Below are positions 22,443-34,772 of a stretch of 64,000 nucleotides of DNA, one piece after another. The notes under the pieces are model-generated. The model was not told where the DNA came from and ran no database searches. It saw nothing but the letters and a program-made list of their open reading frames with translations. The position numbers and the translations under genes were made by a program. How positions within the stretch are numbered: the stretch's first letter is position 1; the number at the start of each line of letters is the position of its first letter. Source of the stretch: Rhizodiscina lignyota (lineage: Eukaryota > Ascomycota > Dothideomycetes > Aulographales > Rhizodiscinaceae); contig ML978122.1 of assembly GCA_010015805.1 (NCBI GenBank), positions 1,894,453-1,958,452 of the forward strand. The letters run 5' to 3'.

Positions 22443-24431
22443 TTAAGCATCCACTTTCTCATCTCTCTCAAGCACCTGATTTTCTTTCCTCAATGTCGTT
22501 GCTACCTGCTTCGTCAACAAGTGGTCCACGTCGGGCATAACCAAGCACGCAATTATCCCAATGGCAGACCATGCAATGGTGGAAAGGAACACAACCCGAT
22601 ACGCGCTAGCATTTGCTTCCTGATATGCTCTAGTCCCGACAGCGAGTATATTCGAAGTGAGGCCTTGCACATCGGTCATGTTCCCTGTCCCACCCAACGC
22701 AGCAATAAAGCTAGCGACGCTTGATGCTGGAAGGCCGACGCCCTCGACTGCAGTGGTGACACGAGGTGCGACTTTCTGTGCCAGCTGGGAGTTGAGAGTG
22801 ACAGTGTACACTGTTGACGCGATGCTTGAAATGAGGAAGCGAATGCTACCTGCAATTCCGGAAGCGCTGCCAAGCTGGTTCTGCTCTTTGGCAGTGAGGG
22901 TGACCACGGTGATGGAGAGGGATTCAGCCCAGCCAAGAGCGAAGACACCGATCGCGACGAAAGCAGAGGCGCGCCCCTTCGTATCAGGTGTACAAGTTGC
23001 AACACCTACAGAGACGACGTTAGCAAACAATCTCTAGTCACAAGACACACACTTACAGGCAAAGAAGATAGCTCCAACACAAATGGCAGTAAAAATCTGC
23101 CATTTGATGTGTTTGATGGACTTGGCGATGAATCCGCCGACAATCTCGCCCATGACGATCAGCAGTCCCACAAGAGCGGCAAGCCACGCAGCAGAGAGGG
23201 GATGCGCAGAGTCGGAGTACAAGATCGCAACCATCTGGGGCCAGACAATGGCGAAAGCATAATAAATGCTCGCACCGAGGCCAGAGACGATCGTTGCCGC
23301 AATCCAGCCTCGGTTACGGAATACCCGCATAGGAACCAATGGCTCATTAAGGGGCATGAAAGTCTCCCAGAGCACGAAGGCAACAAGTGAGACGAAGCCG
23401 ACGACAATTGTAGCGATAACCCAGGAAGACTTCCATGGGTGGACCGAACCTCCCCAGTTGAGACCCATAAGAAGGATGAGCTGCAATAGTCAGCAAAATA
23501 CAGTGGTCATGGGCTACTCTATCTGCTCACCAGACCTCCTGTGTACAGCACTGTCCCAACATAGTCGAATTCTTTGACGAATTTAATCTTCCTCTCATTT
23601 CCATGCTTCATATGAAAGGTAGGCGGGTGATAAAAGAAGAACCAGCAGGCTAGCGCGACCGCATTGACGCTGATCAGAACATAGTAGCATCCTCGCCAGG
23701 AGATCTTCGGCTGATAGAGAATAAAGGCATTCGCGACAACTGGAGCGATACCAGAACCCGGGATCTGGGACACGTAGACCAGCGCGTTTCCGGCAAGGCG
23801 ATATCTCATCGGAACCAGCTCGCCCATCACCCAGTAGTAGGAGAGCTGAGTTGATGCGGCGACGCCAATGATCGTGGTACCGCCGATCAGACTTGGTATG
23901 TTCTGCGCAGTAGCACAAACTATACTGCCAATGAGACCGAGAGCAGCACCACCGACGTAGATCCAGCGTCGACCGAATATGTCAGACACTCGGCCGACAA
24001 GTGTAAGACACACGGCGGAAGTAAGAGTATACTGAATATTATGAGTATGTTGCTCGAACGTATATGTGCAAGATCCCTTACCGAAAGCGCAACCCAAACA
24101 ACGTTAGGATCCTGAACTTGGTCAGTCTCGAGTTCAAACCGCACATAATATTCAGTATGCGTACAGGTCCAATATCGGCGTTGATCACAGCCAGAATTGG
24201 TGCTGCATATGCGAAGCCAGAGACGCCTGCAAAGAGGCCAAGGCAGATGGCTGTCATGGAACCAATGAAGAATGAAGACGTGAAGTATCCACGAGGTACA
24301 TGTTCCTCGTCGGTCTCGAAGCCATGGACCTCATTGTCATCTGTGATTCTCGTCGTATCGTCGTAGCCCTCCCTTTCAGACCCCGCTGCTTCAATTTGAT
24401 CCCCTCCCATTTTGATGTCGTTGCTGGACAT
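22443..24431 (-). CDS. TRI12-family MFS efflux transporter
   Basis: Five exons (24165-24431, 24082-24111, 23531-24031, 23057-23480, 22443-23005) with introns of 50-53 bp give 594 residues. The second exon is a 30-nt microexon coding DPNVVWVALS. Family marks are a hydrophilic acidic N-terminus, RGYFTSSFFIGSM at helix 1, FAYAAPILAVINADIGPD, the motif-A loop GRVSDIFGRRW, and WGGSVHPWKSSWVIATIVVG midway. These place it in the 14-helix TRI12 group, which includes the Fusarium trichothecene pump and siderophore carriers. No toxin or siderophore biosynthesis gene lies nearby, so the cargo is unknown. All joins keep frame and no lesion is seen. Confidence 0.92.
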
Positions 24432-25868
24432 TTGAGAAACTGTTGCGAAAAGCGGTCAAGAGGAAGAAGGGAAAGATGTACATGGAGATATTATGTGTGG
24501 GTCTTTGCAGGTGGTAAGTACGTTCAGGGGCTATTGTACCCCGAGTCCATGGGTCTGGAATACTTCATCCGGTCACATTTGGCTGGACAATAGCGCAAGA
24601 GTCAAAAGCAAGAGCTATCGTTCTCACGGAGTCTGGATCACACTCTTATAATGTAAATGACTCAGTTCCCATAATCCGACATTTCGACAGTATCATAAAC
24701 CTTTTGGAATCTCTTGTAAACCTACGACAGTATTGAAAGGATGGTTTAAAGGCAATAGAGTGACTACTCCACTCGCGTGAATACTGAAACAGCACCGTTA
24801 ATCTGTCCTCAGTCCCACTTACCTGCTGTTCATTTTCCGAGAGTGATCAAATGGAGTACTCGCATTTAATGCGGGAAAGGAGAGGTCCGAGCCTCCGAGC
24901 ACTACGGAGAAACGAACATGGAGAATCTGGGGTAGCTGTGGGGTAGGAGGAGCGCGCTTCGGGATTGGCAGGAGTTGTTTACGCGTACCCGGGCAACGTC
25001 AAGATCCATTTGACCAATCATGGGATGCTGCGAGATGAGTCCTTGAGAATGGAGCCTTGCCATGGCCGGATTCAGGAATCCGAAGAGGAGATGAAGTCAC
25101 ACCAATGATTCATTAGGGGAAGGCTACGAGTCAGCAGGCATAAATTGGACCAAACAATGACAGAGAGAAGAGAAGGGCAAGCCAGAATAATATAAAGTGA
25201 GAGAATTGTGTATGAGGAACCTACAGGAAAGATTATGCCAGATTGGGCCCGTACAGAGGCATTGAAGAAGGATAATATGAATAACCTCAGATTGACTACC
25301 CTCGGCTTGCGCTGAATAGGTAAGCGACTCGAGTAAACTCGCAGGGCTCCCTTAAGATCCGTTCTCTAGTACAATGTTCCTTCAGAGTTCGAAATGGCCT
25401 ACAACGTCGAATATGAGTGCTTGTAGTCGGTCGTTTTGCTGAAGAGCTCGAGCTTGCCGCCCTTCGTCTCATATTCGTCTCATATCGATACCACCACTAA
25501 CATCAACGCCAACGCATATATATTGATAAAGATGGGTCGAGGTAGTGACCAAGAATGTAAAATTTTGCACCCCGCGGTCGCTTTGGGTCTTAGGCTAAAA
25601 ATGAGTATTTATAGGCTGAGGAAGCCAAATGGCAGCAAGAACGTGAAGCCTCGGAATCTGCCGAGAAAATGGCGCCTTGTCGGCGCTCGGCAGATCATCG
25701 GAGGTGAACTCAGATCACGTGGTTTCGTTACACCGTCAATGTTTATCTTATTCCAAGAAAGGGAAAGCGCATTTCGGTTGTCAATAGCGCCTCGACAACA
25801 TCACGTCTTTCTCCCACCTTTTCCTATATTCTTACCGCAACGCGCAACAGCATCCTATATTACGCGCT
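24432..25868. other. Divergent intergenic region, TRI12 MFS / spc7
   Basis: 1.4 kb with no supported gene. A plus-strand frame of 149 residues (25436-25885) overlaps the spc7 start in another frame and has no domain, so I read it as chance. Imperfect AT-rich stretches and CT-rich tracts occur near 25.8 kb, just before the spc7 ATG. Confidence 0.5.
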
Positions 25869-28800
25869 ATGGCGACCGAAAGTGACAAGGAGAATATCGC
25901 GGAGAGCCTTACGGCGCCTCCCAAATCGCCACTTGCAGCGAGAAAATCGGGACGGTCGCGAAGCAAAAGTATAGGACCGCATACTGGACTGACAATACCC
26001 TTGAAGGAAGAGACCAGCAATCGAAGGAAGAGTGCAGTCGTGCCTGCCATGCGCTCAATTCTCTCAGGCAAGGAAGACGAGGATGAGGCGAAGAAGAGAA
26101 AGGAAGCGCGTAGGAAGAGTTTGGGTACAGCTACCATCCAAGAAATGCGCAAGTTATAGAATGCTAATTGTGCTGCAGCGAATCGACGTGTCTCCTTCGC
26201 ACCGGAGGCAACATTGCATACTTGGGATGTCATCGAATATATGCGCGACGTGAACTCAACTACTTCCTCCGCAACATCGTCCTCGAACAATTCTTTGAAC
26301 TCTAGCACTCGCCGCTCTCCGTCGCGGTCCCCACAATCGAAAGAATCATCATCAATCAAGAATGCCGACTCCACCGACCTTCCTGACCCTCCTTCCACTC
26401 CTCCAGAACAGGTCGAAGAAACCGAATCAGAACAGAGTCCAGCGAATCAGCGAGAGATGCATCAAAAGAAGCGCAGGAGAAGCTCCAATGGCATACCACC
26501 GATGAATTTCAACAACCCTGAAGATGCCTATTCTTCAAGTCCAATAAGTGGCAGCTCCTCTCCTGCAGCTCCATCTCCGGTCGGCGAAGAAATCGAGAGC
26601 GATTCGGAGAGCGATTCGGAGAACGATGCAGACCAGACGGGCACTGCAATGAGTGTGGACATGGATGAGGCTACAGGTCGTTCAGTCGCATCTGCAGAAT
26701 CCTCCAATGACTCTACAGGGTCTAGCGCAAGGCTTGATGAAGCGTTGAGGCAAGCTACGAGGCAGGCTGGTACTCAAGCTCTTGACCTTGAGGACGATGG
26801 CGAGATGAGCATGGAAATAGCAGGCGATGAAGTCACGAACGCATTTCGACCTTGGATGTCACGACAACAAGGCCCTGCGCTACCGGCTATTATCGAACAG
26901 GACAAGGGAAATATGGACCCCTTTTCAAGCACACCGAAAATGCCTACCAGGGTGGGATTTCTGCAGCCTGCAACATCTCCTACAAATGATGATGGAGAGA
27001 CGTACGGCATCAGCATGGACATGACTCGGGCTGTTGGTGGCATAATTCCCACTGTCGGTGTGACACCTGCTACCAGCTCAGAAACGAACGTAAGCTCCGA
27101 AGGTGGAACTATGGACTTTACCATGGTTATGCCAGGAAGTGGTATTCTTCCAGGGGCGTCTAGTCAACCTCTCAACAATGATCGACGAGCCAGCCTGAAG
27201 AGACGACGCTCGAGTGTATTGAGCGCGACGACAGGGGACGACACAGGCAGTCCGGCAAAGAAACTGGCACCATCTAGGCGTACGAGCATTCGAGCATCAC
27301 GCAGAAGATCATCGGTCATGACAGATGAGGACGCTGGTGGTGAAGAGACAATGGACTTAACGGCTACTCTGGGAGCGATCCAGGAAGACGCGAGCCAACA
27401 GCAACAGCTAAAACCGGACAGTATTCCAGATGAAGCTACTCGTAGGGCTAGTGGGGACACTTCATTCGGAGACGAAGCAATGGACATGACCATGCTCGTG
27501 GGTCCTGGTATCACCAGTAGTGCAGGCGTGCAGAATCATGAACTCGATGATACGGACGAAGACCTCAGCATGGAGGTTACAACCGCACTCGGAACTATTC
27601 AGCGGCAAGTGTCGACTTCCAATACTCAAGATCCAGTAACTCCTCAAAAAGCTTTAACGGAGGCGCAAAAGGAAAGCTTGGATTACCCAATTGAGTATCC
27701 ATATTTACCTATTGAGCAGTTTTCACTTTCAAACAGCGAGATTGCAAGGGAAGATTCTGTTCATGTCAAGGCAACTCCTCAAAAATCACCACGACGAACC
27801 ACGCCCCGAAAGAGCATCATCCCAACAACACCTGAGGCCCATGCATCTTCGAGTGCGAAAACTACGCCTGCTAATCCTCCTTCAAGCCGATCGAAGTCGA
27901 AGAGAGCTAGCCTACCTCGCTCTGTCTCTCCAGCAAAGGTCACAGATACTCCAGTTCTGGCCGCTCCTGAATCACATCCTACGGTGGCTACGCCGGTTCG
28001 AATCCCCGAGTCTCATGTTGAAGCTGCAATGGCACAACCGTCTCCGACACCGAAACAAAATCCCTCCCAGCCTCTTCCGCCTGTGATCCGTTCTCCTTTG
28101 GCCCCAAAAGGGGATGGTACTGGAAATGAGATGTCTCAATCGCAGTCGAAACTTTCCGATTCATTTAAACAGTTGGCAACTCCAAAGAAGCAGATGAGCA
28201 GCAGTCCACTAAAGAAAGTTATTGCTTCGAACACACCTCGCACGGGAACGAAGAGTCCCAAAAAGATAGGAACGCCGGCTAGAACGAGAACGCCCAGAAA
28301 GAGCATGAGCCCAGTCAAAAAGGCGGTCAAAATGGTTGAGAATATTGAGAATGTCCCTTCAGAGAATGACGCCACTGTTCAGCACCAGACCAAGGAAGAA
28401 AGCATGCCATTGCAGGATTTCCTTAATATGACTGGGATCCAGTTTCTAGACCTCCAGACTACAAAGCGTCGACACACGGGTTTTCCCACTCTCAAGCCAT
28501 CTGATCTATTGGAGAAGGATGAGGATGAGTTGGCTGGTGGTGATGGTTTGGACTCTCTGGAGCGCACGGTGGTAGCAGCGACAACACTTGTGCCAGAGCT
28601 CACCATGTTTCAACATTCCTGCCACGAGATGAAATCGTATTTGTCCAGTGGCAAGGATGTCGTACGCAGTATTGAAGCGGAAGTCCTCGAGGAGCAGCCT
28701 CCTCTTTTCCGCGAATACCTCTCTGCTCCACAGAAGGAACGGCACATCATGGATGACCAGTTCAAGGCCATGAAGGCTCATGCGAGGCTAGAGAGCAAAG

Positions 28801-29948
28801 GCACATGGTACCAATGGCGGTCGCAGCTTCTGAAAGATCTCACTGGTGGACTTGACGAGACAAAGGTGGGCATGGAAGATGATGAAAATGCGCTTGTCCA
28901 TCTTCACAACGATCTCACGTCAACTCTTCACGCATTGAGAGAGCGAAACCAACGACTGAAAAGCGAGGCGAGTGAGCTGAGGAGGAAAAAGGCAGAGAGA
29001 GAAAGTGGAGAGAGAGAAGAGCTGGACGTAACCAGGGAACGACTGGTGCAAGTTGACGCTGAGCTCGAGGAAAAGAAGAGAGTGGTTGAGTCTCTCCGGA
29101 ACGAGCTCGCAGAGAAAGAAGCAGCAATAGAGATGATCAACGAGCGGAAGGAAGAGTGTGCCGCAGCCACGAAGGAAGCAGAGCGCGTTAGCGAAGAATG
29201 TCGAGGATTGTCTACCCAAGATGTCAGTGATCTTCGAACCCAAGTAAAAGAGCTTGAGGCCACCCATCATTGGAGCATTTTATCGGCGACGAAGGACCCA
29301 ACTACTCTCACACTTGCATATCGCAATGAGGTCGACCTATTTTTCCATCCCTTCGCATTCCAGGATGCTCGATCGGCATCATCGTCACCTTCGAAGCCGT
29401 CTCGCAGCAACGCTCCCATCTCGTTAACGTACAACCCCAGAGATATGGCCAGCACCGTGTCCGAAGAGCCAACTACTGTTCAGCGTTTCTTCTTGCAGCT
29501 TCTTCGCGCCAATCTGCATGCACTGCCGCAGTCGACAACACCTATTTCGTCGCTTCTCAAGCTCGTCAGCGAAGGCTGGGAGAAATGCCGCGCGCTTGCT
29601 GAGGCAGTGCGCCAGCTCGAAATACTTGGCATATGCGACGTTGCTATCTTAGGAGACGAGATGTTAAAGATCAGCGTGGCCGTTCTTCTTCCTGAAGTCG
29701 AGACGAAAGTTGTCGTGTCGTTCCACTTGGCTGTGTCTGTAGCGGCTGAGGCGGACGACATGATCGACACGAGCGTCAAGGTCATCGCAAGGGTCGTGTA
29801 CGGCGAGCGGTACGACGAACCAAAAATGTCAGAGTTTTTAAAGATGCTGATAGGTGGAGAGTTGCTGGAGCTTGAGAAGATGGGAGTCTGGTACGAGAGT
29901 GTCGCGGAACTAAAATCCAGGCTTATCAAGAGGGGCAGGAAGGGCTGA
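25869..29948 (+). CDS. spc7: Kinetochore scaffold Spc7 (KNL1/Spc105)
   Basis: Outer-kinetochore KNL1 protein, which binds Mis12 and Ndc80 and recruits PP1 and the Bub checkpoint proteins. Exon 1 is 25869-26124 and exon 2 is 26179-29948 (54-bp intron), giving 1341 residues. The N-terminus has a SILS sequence (63-66) resembling the SILK site and a perfect PP1-docking RVSF (89-92). MELT-like motifs follow: MEIA (297), MDMT (365), MDFT (397), MDLT (477), MDMT (520), MEVT (550). The Spc7 domain begins around MPLQDFLNMTGIQFLDL near 830. A long coiled coil (LHALRERNQRLKSEASELRR onward) leads to a C-terminal RWD-type region. The intron falls just before the RVSF codons; the only other donor would leave 26 bp, too short. 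It converges on EZH2. Confidence 0.93.
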
Positions 29949-30253
29949 TGAATCCCTTGATGTGATAGTTGCTTCGATCAAAGTAAAGACGGCTGAAATT
30001 GCTGTTTGGCAAGGGCGAACCAATTTGGTTACCTCTACTGTACGATGCAATGGATTTTGCTCGCTGTAGTAACAAGATGAATGATGGCGATCTCCGATAT
30101 TTCTGACAATGACTTGAAGCTTTTAATATACACTGCCTTTTCGTATCATGCTGCCTAAGTCAATCAGAAACAAATGCAGAGTGCGATGCAAGTAGAGTCG
30201 CTAGTTGAAAAATGCGAAGCCCTCAGCCATGTAGCCAGTTCCATTTCTGAGAT
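29949..30253. other. Intergenic region between convergent spc7 and EZH2
   Basis: 305 bp holding the two 3' ends, which are AT-rich around 30.1 kb. Nothing else is seen. Confidence 0.5.
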
Positions 30254-33200
30254 CTAACCGGTATACTTCCTCTTTCTAGTCCTCCGCACCAGCAGCTCGT
30301 CCTCATTTTCGCTCTCCTGGACTTCAGGTGACGCTCTGCTTCCACCGCTCCCGCTGCCGCTGCCGCTCTCGCTGCTGCTTGGACCGTTAAACACGTCATA
30401 ATCCTCATCTTCACCAATATTTCCGATGTTGTCTTCATCTTCATCAACATCCATGTCCGTCTCATCAATCACTTCATCCTGGATAAACGCCTCTAGTATC
30501 TCGGGGCCGACACCATCCCGGCGGACCGTCTTCCTTTCTCTCTTTGACCTCTTCCTCACGAGCGGCGTTCCCCAGTCACCACCAGCGTCCGAACTAGGAC
30601 TGTCTAACGCCATATTCTGATGGCGCGACTGAGCCTCGAAATAGCTAGTCGGTGCAAAATCCACATCGTCATCATCATCCTGTAGCGGCAAGTCGCGATT
30701 GGTTCTGGGTCTGCCCCTCTGCTTGGCCTTATTTCGAGCTCGCAAGTTGGCGAGCGGAGTGCCAGGGTCGCTGTCAGACGATTCCATGCCATTGGACTGC
30801 GTGCCTCCTGCCTTGGACGCAACCTTCATCTTTTGACGCTTCAGCTTGACTGCTACAGCCTGGCCGGGCTTCTTGAGTTTGGGCACCTCGCCCCTCTCCC
30901 AGAAGTTGCGTGTGAGATCTTTGGTGTATCCATAATTGAAGAACAGTTCGTCACCCGCCTTGATGTCTTTCTTGGCGAACATGCCGATGCGTACCACGGT
31001 GTTGCAGAAAAGGAGTTGTGCGTAGACATTGATGTTGGCATCGATCTCGGAGTTATTGATGAAACGCGTTTTGTTGCCATAGCGCATACTATCGATATCA
31101 AAGACGTCTAGACGTAAAATGTTAACGGTTCTCATCTTTGTCAGGTGTTTTGTTTAACTCACCTGGGTTGACAGTGAATAAGTAGTTGTTAGTACGGTAT
31201 GAGTAGAGAACGCCACGGCGCTCAGCCTCGCCATGACTGCAAATCTCCCCTTTGTACTCGCTGATATACTCGCCTGTTTTGATGTCTTCGCAAGCATAAA
31301 GTCCACAGCCACTGATCTGACTGATGCCGATTTTCGTATGCTTAGGCCGGTTCCTCTGTACAAATACGTTGTGACATCTTCCATTCACAACGTCATCGTC
31401 ATACCTATTCACAGGATCGAGGACATCAATTGCGCCGCAAGTGCTGCACAAATCGGGATCGCACTCGCGGTTGAGTTCTTTGCAAGGGCACTTGGTCTTC
31501 GTCGAGCATGGTTTTCCCTTCTGTGCACATTTGCAGCCCCGATAGCGTCGCCGGCATCGAGCTGAGCAAGCGCACGTCTTTTCGCATTGTACCCCTTCCT
31601 TGTAGCAGCTACATTGCGCTGCTTCACAGGGGCCTTCGTGATCACATGGCCGGAAGATTTTGCGCTGATGAAGCATATTTGTAGTTGCCTTGGAAAGCCA
31701 ATAGTCCGTGCTGAGCGGCTTGAGAGTATTGCCGTCATTGGTATTGTCCGTAATTGATGGCCTAAGCTGCTTAGTTGATGTGGCAGCTTTAAGGCTGTTG
31801 ATTCCTTCTTCGTCCGAGGAGCAGTAGCGATGCGTATCTGGTGTCTGCTCGCCATTTTCAGAGCCAGCTGGGGGAGGTGATGTCGACTTGCTCTCATTAT
31901 CCGCCTCGTCGACGTCGGAATCAGACTCAACAATGATACCATGATAAGGGCAATTGTTAAGATGGCATATGCGACATGCTATGTCATCGAACACATCTCT
32001 AGGTCCTTGGCCATTCTCGAGTTCTGCGTGTTTTAGGGCGAATCCAACGACGTCGCTCTTACGTGCGACGTGCCAAATGCTGAATTTTGAGACTTTGAAG
32101 AATACGTGGCTGGCGAGCCCAGCATACGCAAGTTCTTTCGCCGAAGAAGCGGGAAGATTTGCCAGTACCAATCTCCACTTCGGATGATCCCTATCGAAAT
32201 CCTTTTTGCAAGACGCCGTTCGGTCATGCCATGCGGCCAAATCAAGACCAGACAGCGGCAAGTCAAACTCTGGATCAGAATCGCGTTGCAACAGATAACG
32301 TAGCACGTCTTTGAATCCACAACCTATTTCCTCAAGGAATGACTCAACGTAAGGTGCGTACTTCTCCCGTAGATTCTTATGAGTCAATTGAGACCAACGA
32401 GAGTCTAAGAACTTTTCGTAATGATTTTCCAGATCTTTCCAGAGACCGGCCATAGAAGTATCCTCTTCCTGTCTATCCTTGAAATACGGTTCAACCAGTA
32501 GTTTCTTCCGATTGTCCGCCATCACGTTCTTCGGTAGGCTGACATAATGAGTATAAAACGGCATGTAAAACTCGGTCTCCCGATATTTCGATACGGGTGC
32601 GCCGAGCGTTGTGACGATGTCCTTTGGAGCTTTGGGACCCTTGACGAGGGGCTTCACGGTCTGGGTGATGAGTTGGTTCCGGGAATCTCTGCTTTCTTTG
32701 GCGGATACGAGAACATGTACAGGTTTCATCCTCAAGAATGGCGATTTCTTCTCAATGAACTTTTGCCCGACAACAGGTTTGCCGGAAGCAAAATCTGATT
32801 CTGGCAATTCCGCTTCCAAAGGGCCTGCCGGGTCATAACATTTGCGTACGCGCTTGAGATAGCCTCTGATAAAGTACTCATGGTCCTCGTGGAGCTCTTT
32901 CAGATGCTTGCACCAGACGGCTGTAATAGCTGGAACCGTAGCGGGTACTTCAGTAACCCCATCAATAGCCATTGGATCAGAAGTAACCGGATCCACTATG
33001 ATTCATGTCAGAACAAGAACAATCAATATTTAAGAATATTTTCATACCATCATTCACCCTAGAGCCATATCTAGGCGACGCACTATTAGTGCTGTCTTGC
33101 CTGCTCGGAGAATTGAATAGCCTTTGAGTTGATGGCCGGGTATCGAGACGTGATGCTGACCTTGAGGAGGCACGGGAATCGTTGTGTCGCGCTTCCCTTC

Positions 33201-34772
33201 TGATATTGGCACTTCGAAGGCCAGGACCATCGGAATCAATTGCGCTCGAGGCACGCTTCTTTGCCAGCAGCTGTACCCCGAAGGTGCCTCGCTCCAGATC
33301 TCGCTCAAGCAGCTGGGATTCATTTGCTCGGACAGAAGCTGTACGTTTCGCGACTGAGGGACTGTTCGAAGGTGGCGTTCCAATGCTGCCACCTGGAATA
33401 AATCGGCCGTGCTTATCCCGTTCGCGTGTTTGTTTAGGAGAGTTCGACTGTGGCGTTTCTTCAACTACGTCTTCGACTTCAGGGTCTGAGTCGGCCGCCA
33501 ACGCCGCTTTTGATCGACTGGGTAATTGGAGGGGCATCTCTCTTCCTAGTACCTCATCCTCACTGTCGACGTCATTGATGACTTCTCTACGGCCTTCAAA
33601 TGCATTAGATCTGCTAGCAGATATACTGCGCTGCGTTCTCCCGGTAATGGAATCTTCACTTGATGACTGCTCACTTCCGGCCGAGTCTGGAAAGAAGCTA
33701 CGTCGAGCGGCCGCCAACATCTCGTCCGACCTCTCCCTCTCTTCAACAGATCCTGGTTGAGCTGCTGGAGCGCTGAGATCCTCAGTTGACGCTGTTGCAG
33801 GAGCAGCTGCTCTTAGAGAACGCGCTTGGTTTCGATTATGCAGGAGATTGCGGTGCGAGTCTGTGAGCGTAAATTCCGAGCCGGGTTTCCCTTTATTTCG
33901 CGGACTGCCGAATCCAAAGGTTGAAGGTTGATCTTTTTGTGCTGTTTCGCTAGAGACCGTCTCATTTTCTCTAATATATGCTGTGGCTTGTTTTGTTTCT
34001 GTTGTTCGTGCCTCTTTAGCGACGCGCGGGCTGGGGCCACCAGCTAGGGGTTTGGGGCCGGGTTCAATGCGGCGTGTGCGCACGAGCTCGGCAACGGCTC
34101 CCACCTATCGAAAGCTACCGTCAGCAACCAAGCTCACAAACACATTTCCCAAATTCAACCACCTACAACCACTCGGCCTAGGCTGTTTGTAATATCCACA
34201 GGCCTAAAGATCTCTCTCAGCCGGACTTCTGAAATATAGCTGTTGATGTCTTCGGCGACAAATTTGCCTGCGGCCCATAGCTCTGCAATCTTCTTGACGC
34301 CAGCTGGAGGTATCCGTCGCTCCCTGTCGGCTTCTTGAGCAATCAAAGCTGCAACTTGCGCTGCTGGATCTGCGGAGGCTTTAGCTTCTGGACTTGCTCT
34401 CCACCAGATTGGACTCGTGTTTAGTGGAAGTCGTGGCGACTCTGCCTTACTGTCGTTGTCGGTGTCGTCCTCTTTCTCGTCATCGCTGATCTCGATAACA
34501 TCAGCCCGAGACCTGGTTCCGGCATGCCGTGACTTGCTGCTCTTGATGGGGGATTCATCCGAAGGTTGCCTCTGGGGTTGGTACGTATTTTTAAACCAGC
34601 TTCTGCGCTTGCTAGATGGCACAGAGGCTGCGCCATGAGATGAGTCTCGGGCACTCTTTGGCGTCTGCTGAGTTCGTGTCTGGCTGCGACCCACTACTGG
34701 ATTTGTCGGCTGTGCGTGCTGTGGTTCGTCCTCGTCCAGCGTGAGATCGACAATTGGAACTTTGGCAGACAT
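30254..34772 (-). CDS. KMT6: PRC2 histone H3K27 methyltransferase (EZH2/KMT6)
   Basis: Catalytic subunit of Polycomb repressive complex 2, methylating H3 Lys27 for facultative heterochromatin. Four exons (34167-34772, 33048-34104, 31163-32995, 30254-31107) with introns of 62, 52 and 55 bp give 1449 residues. The first 560 residues are largely disordered, with an ordered-looking patch (PPAGVKKIAELWAAGKFVA) near 170. A pre-SET Cys-rich CXC domain (CDHEGPCEAAQCSCYKEG to CDPDLCSTCG) spans about 1005-1070. The SET domain runs from about 1106 (SGCGLYACEDIKTGEYISEY) to FFNYGY near 1223. The usual NHS cofactor-site triplet reads NNS here. The tail is acidic and basic with NLS-like KRSKRERK. The gene could be miscalled as two; the joins and unbroken frame argue for one. 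Confidence 0.9.

Noticed and set aside
25436-25885. 149-residue plus-strand frame before spc7
   Set aside because: It overlaps the spc7 start in another frame, has no domain and runs through promoter-like CT-rich DNA.
27995-28005. Perfect tRNA B-box-like ggttcgaatcc
   Set aside because: It lies inside the spc7 coding frame, with no matching A box, acceptor stem or cloverleaf around it.
32977-34104. Separate 375-residue gene upstream of EZH2
   Set aside because: It has no ATG start (the frame opens with GTG at an intron acceptor), and both ends fit splice sites that keep the EZH2 frame.
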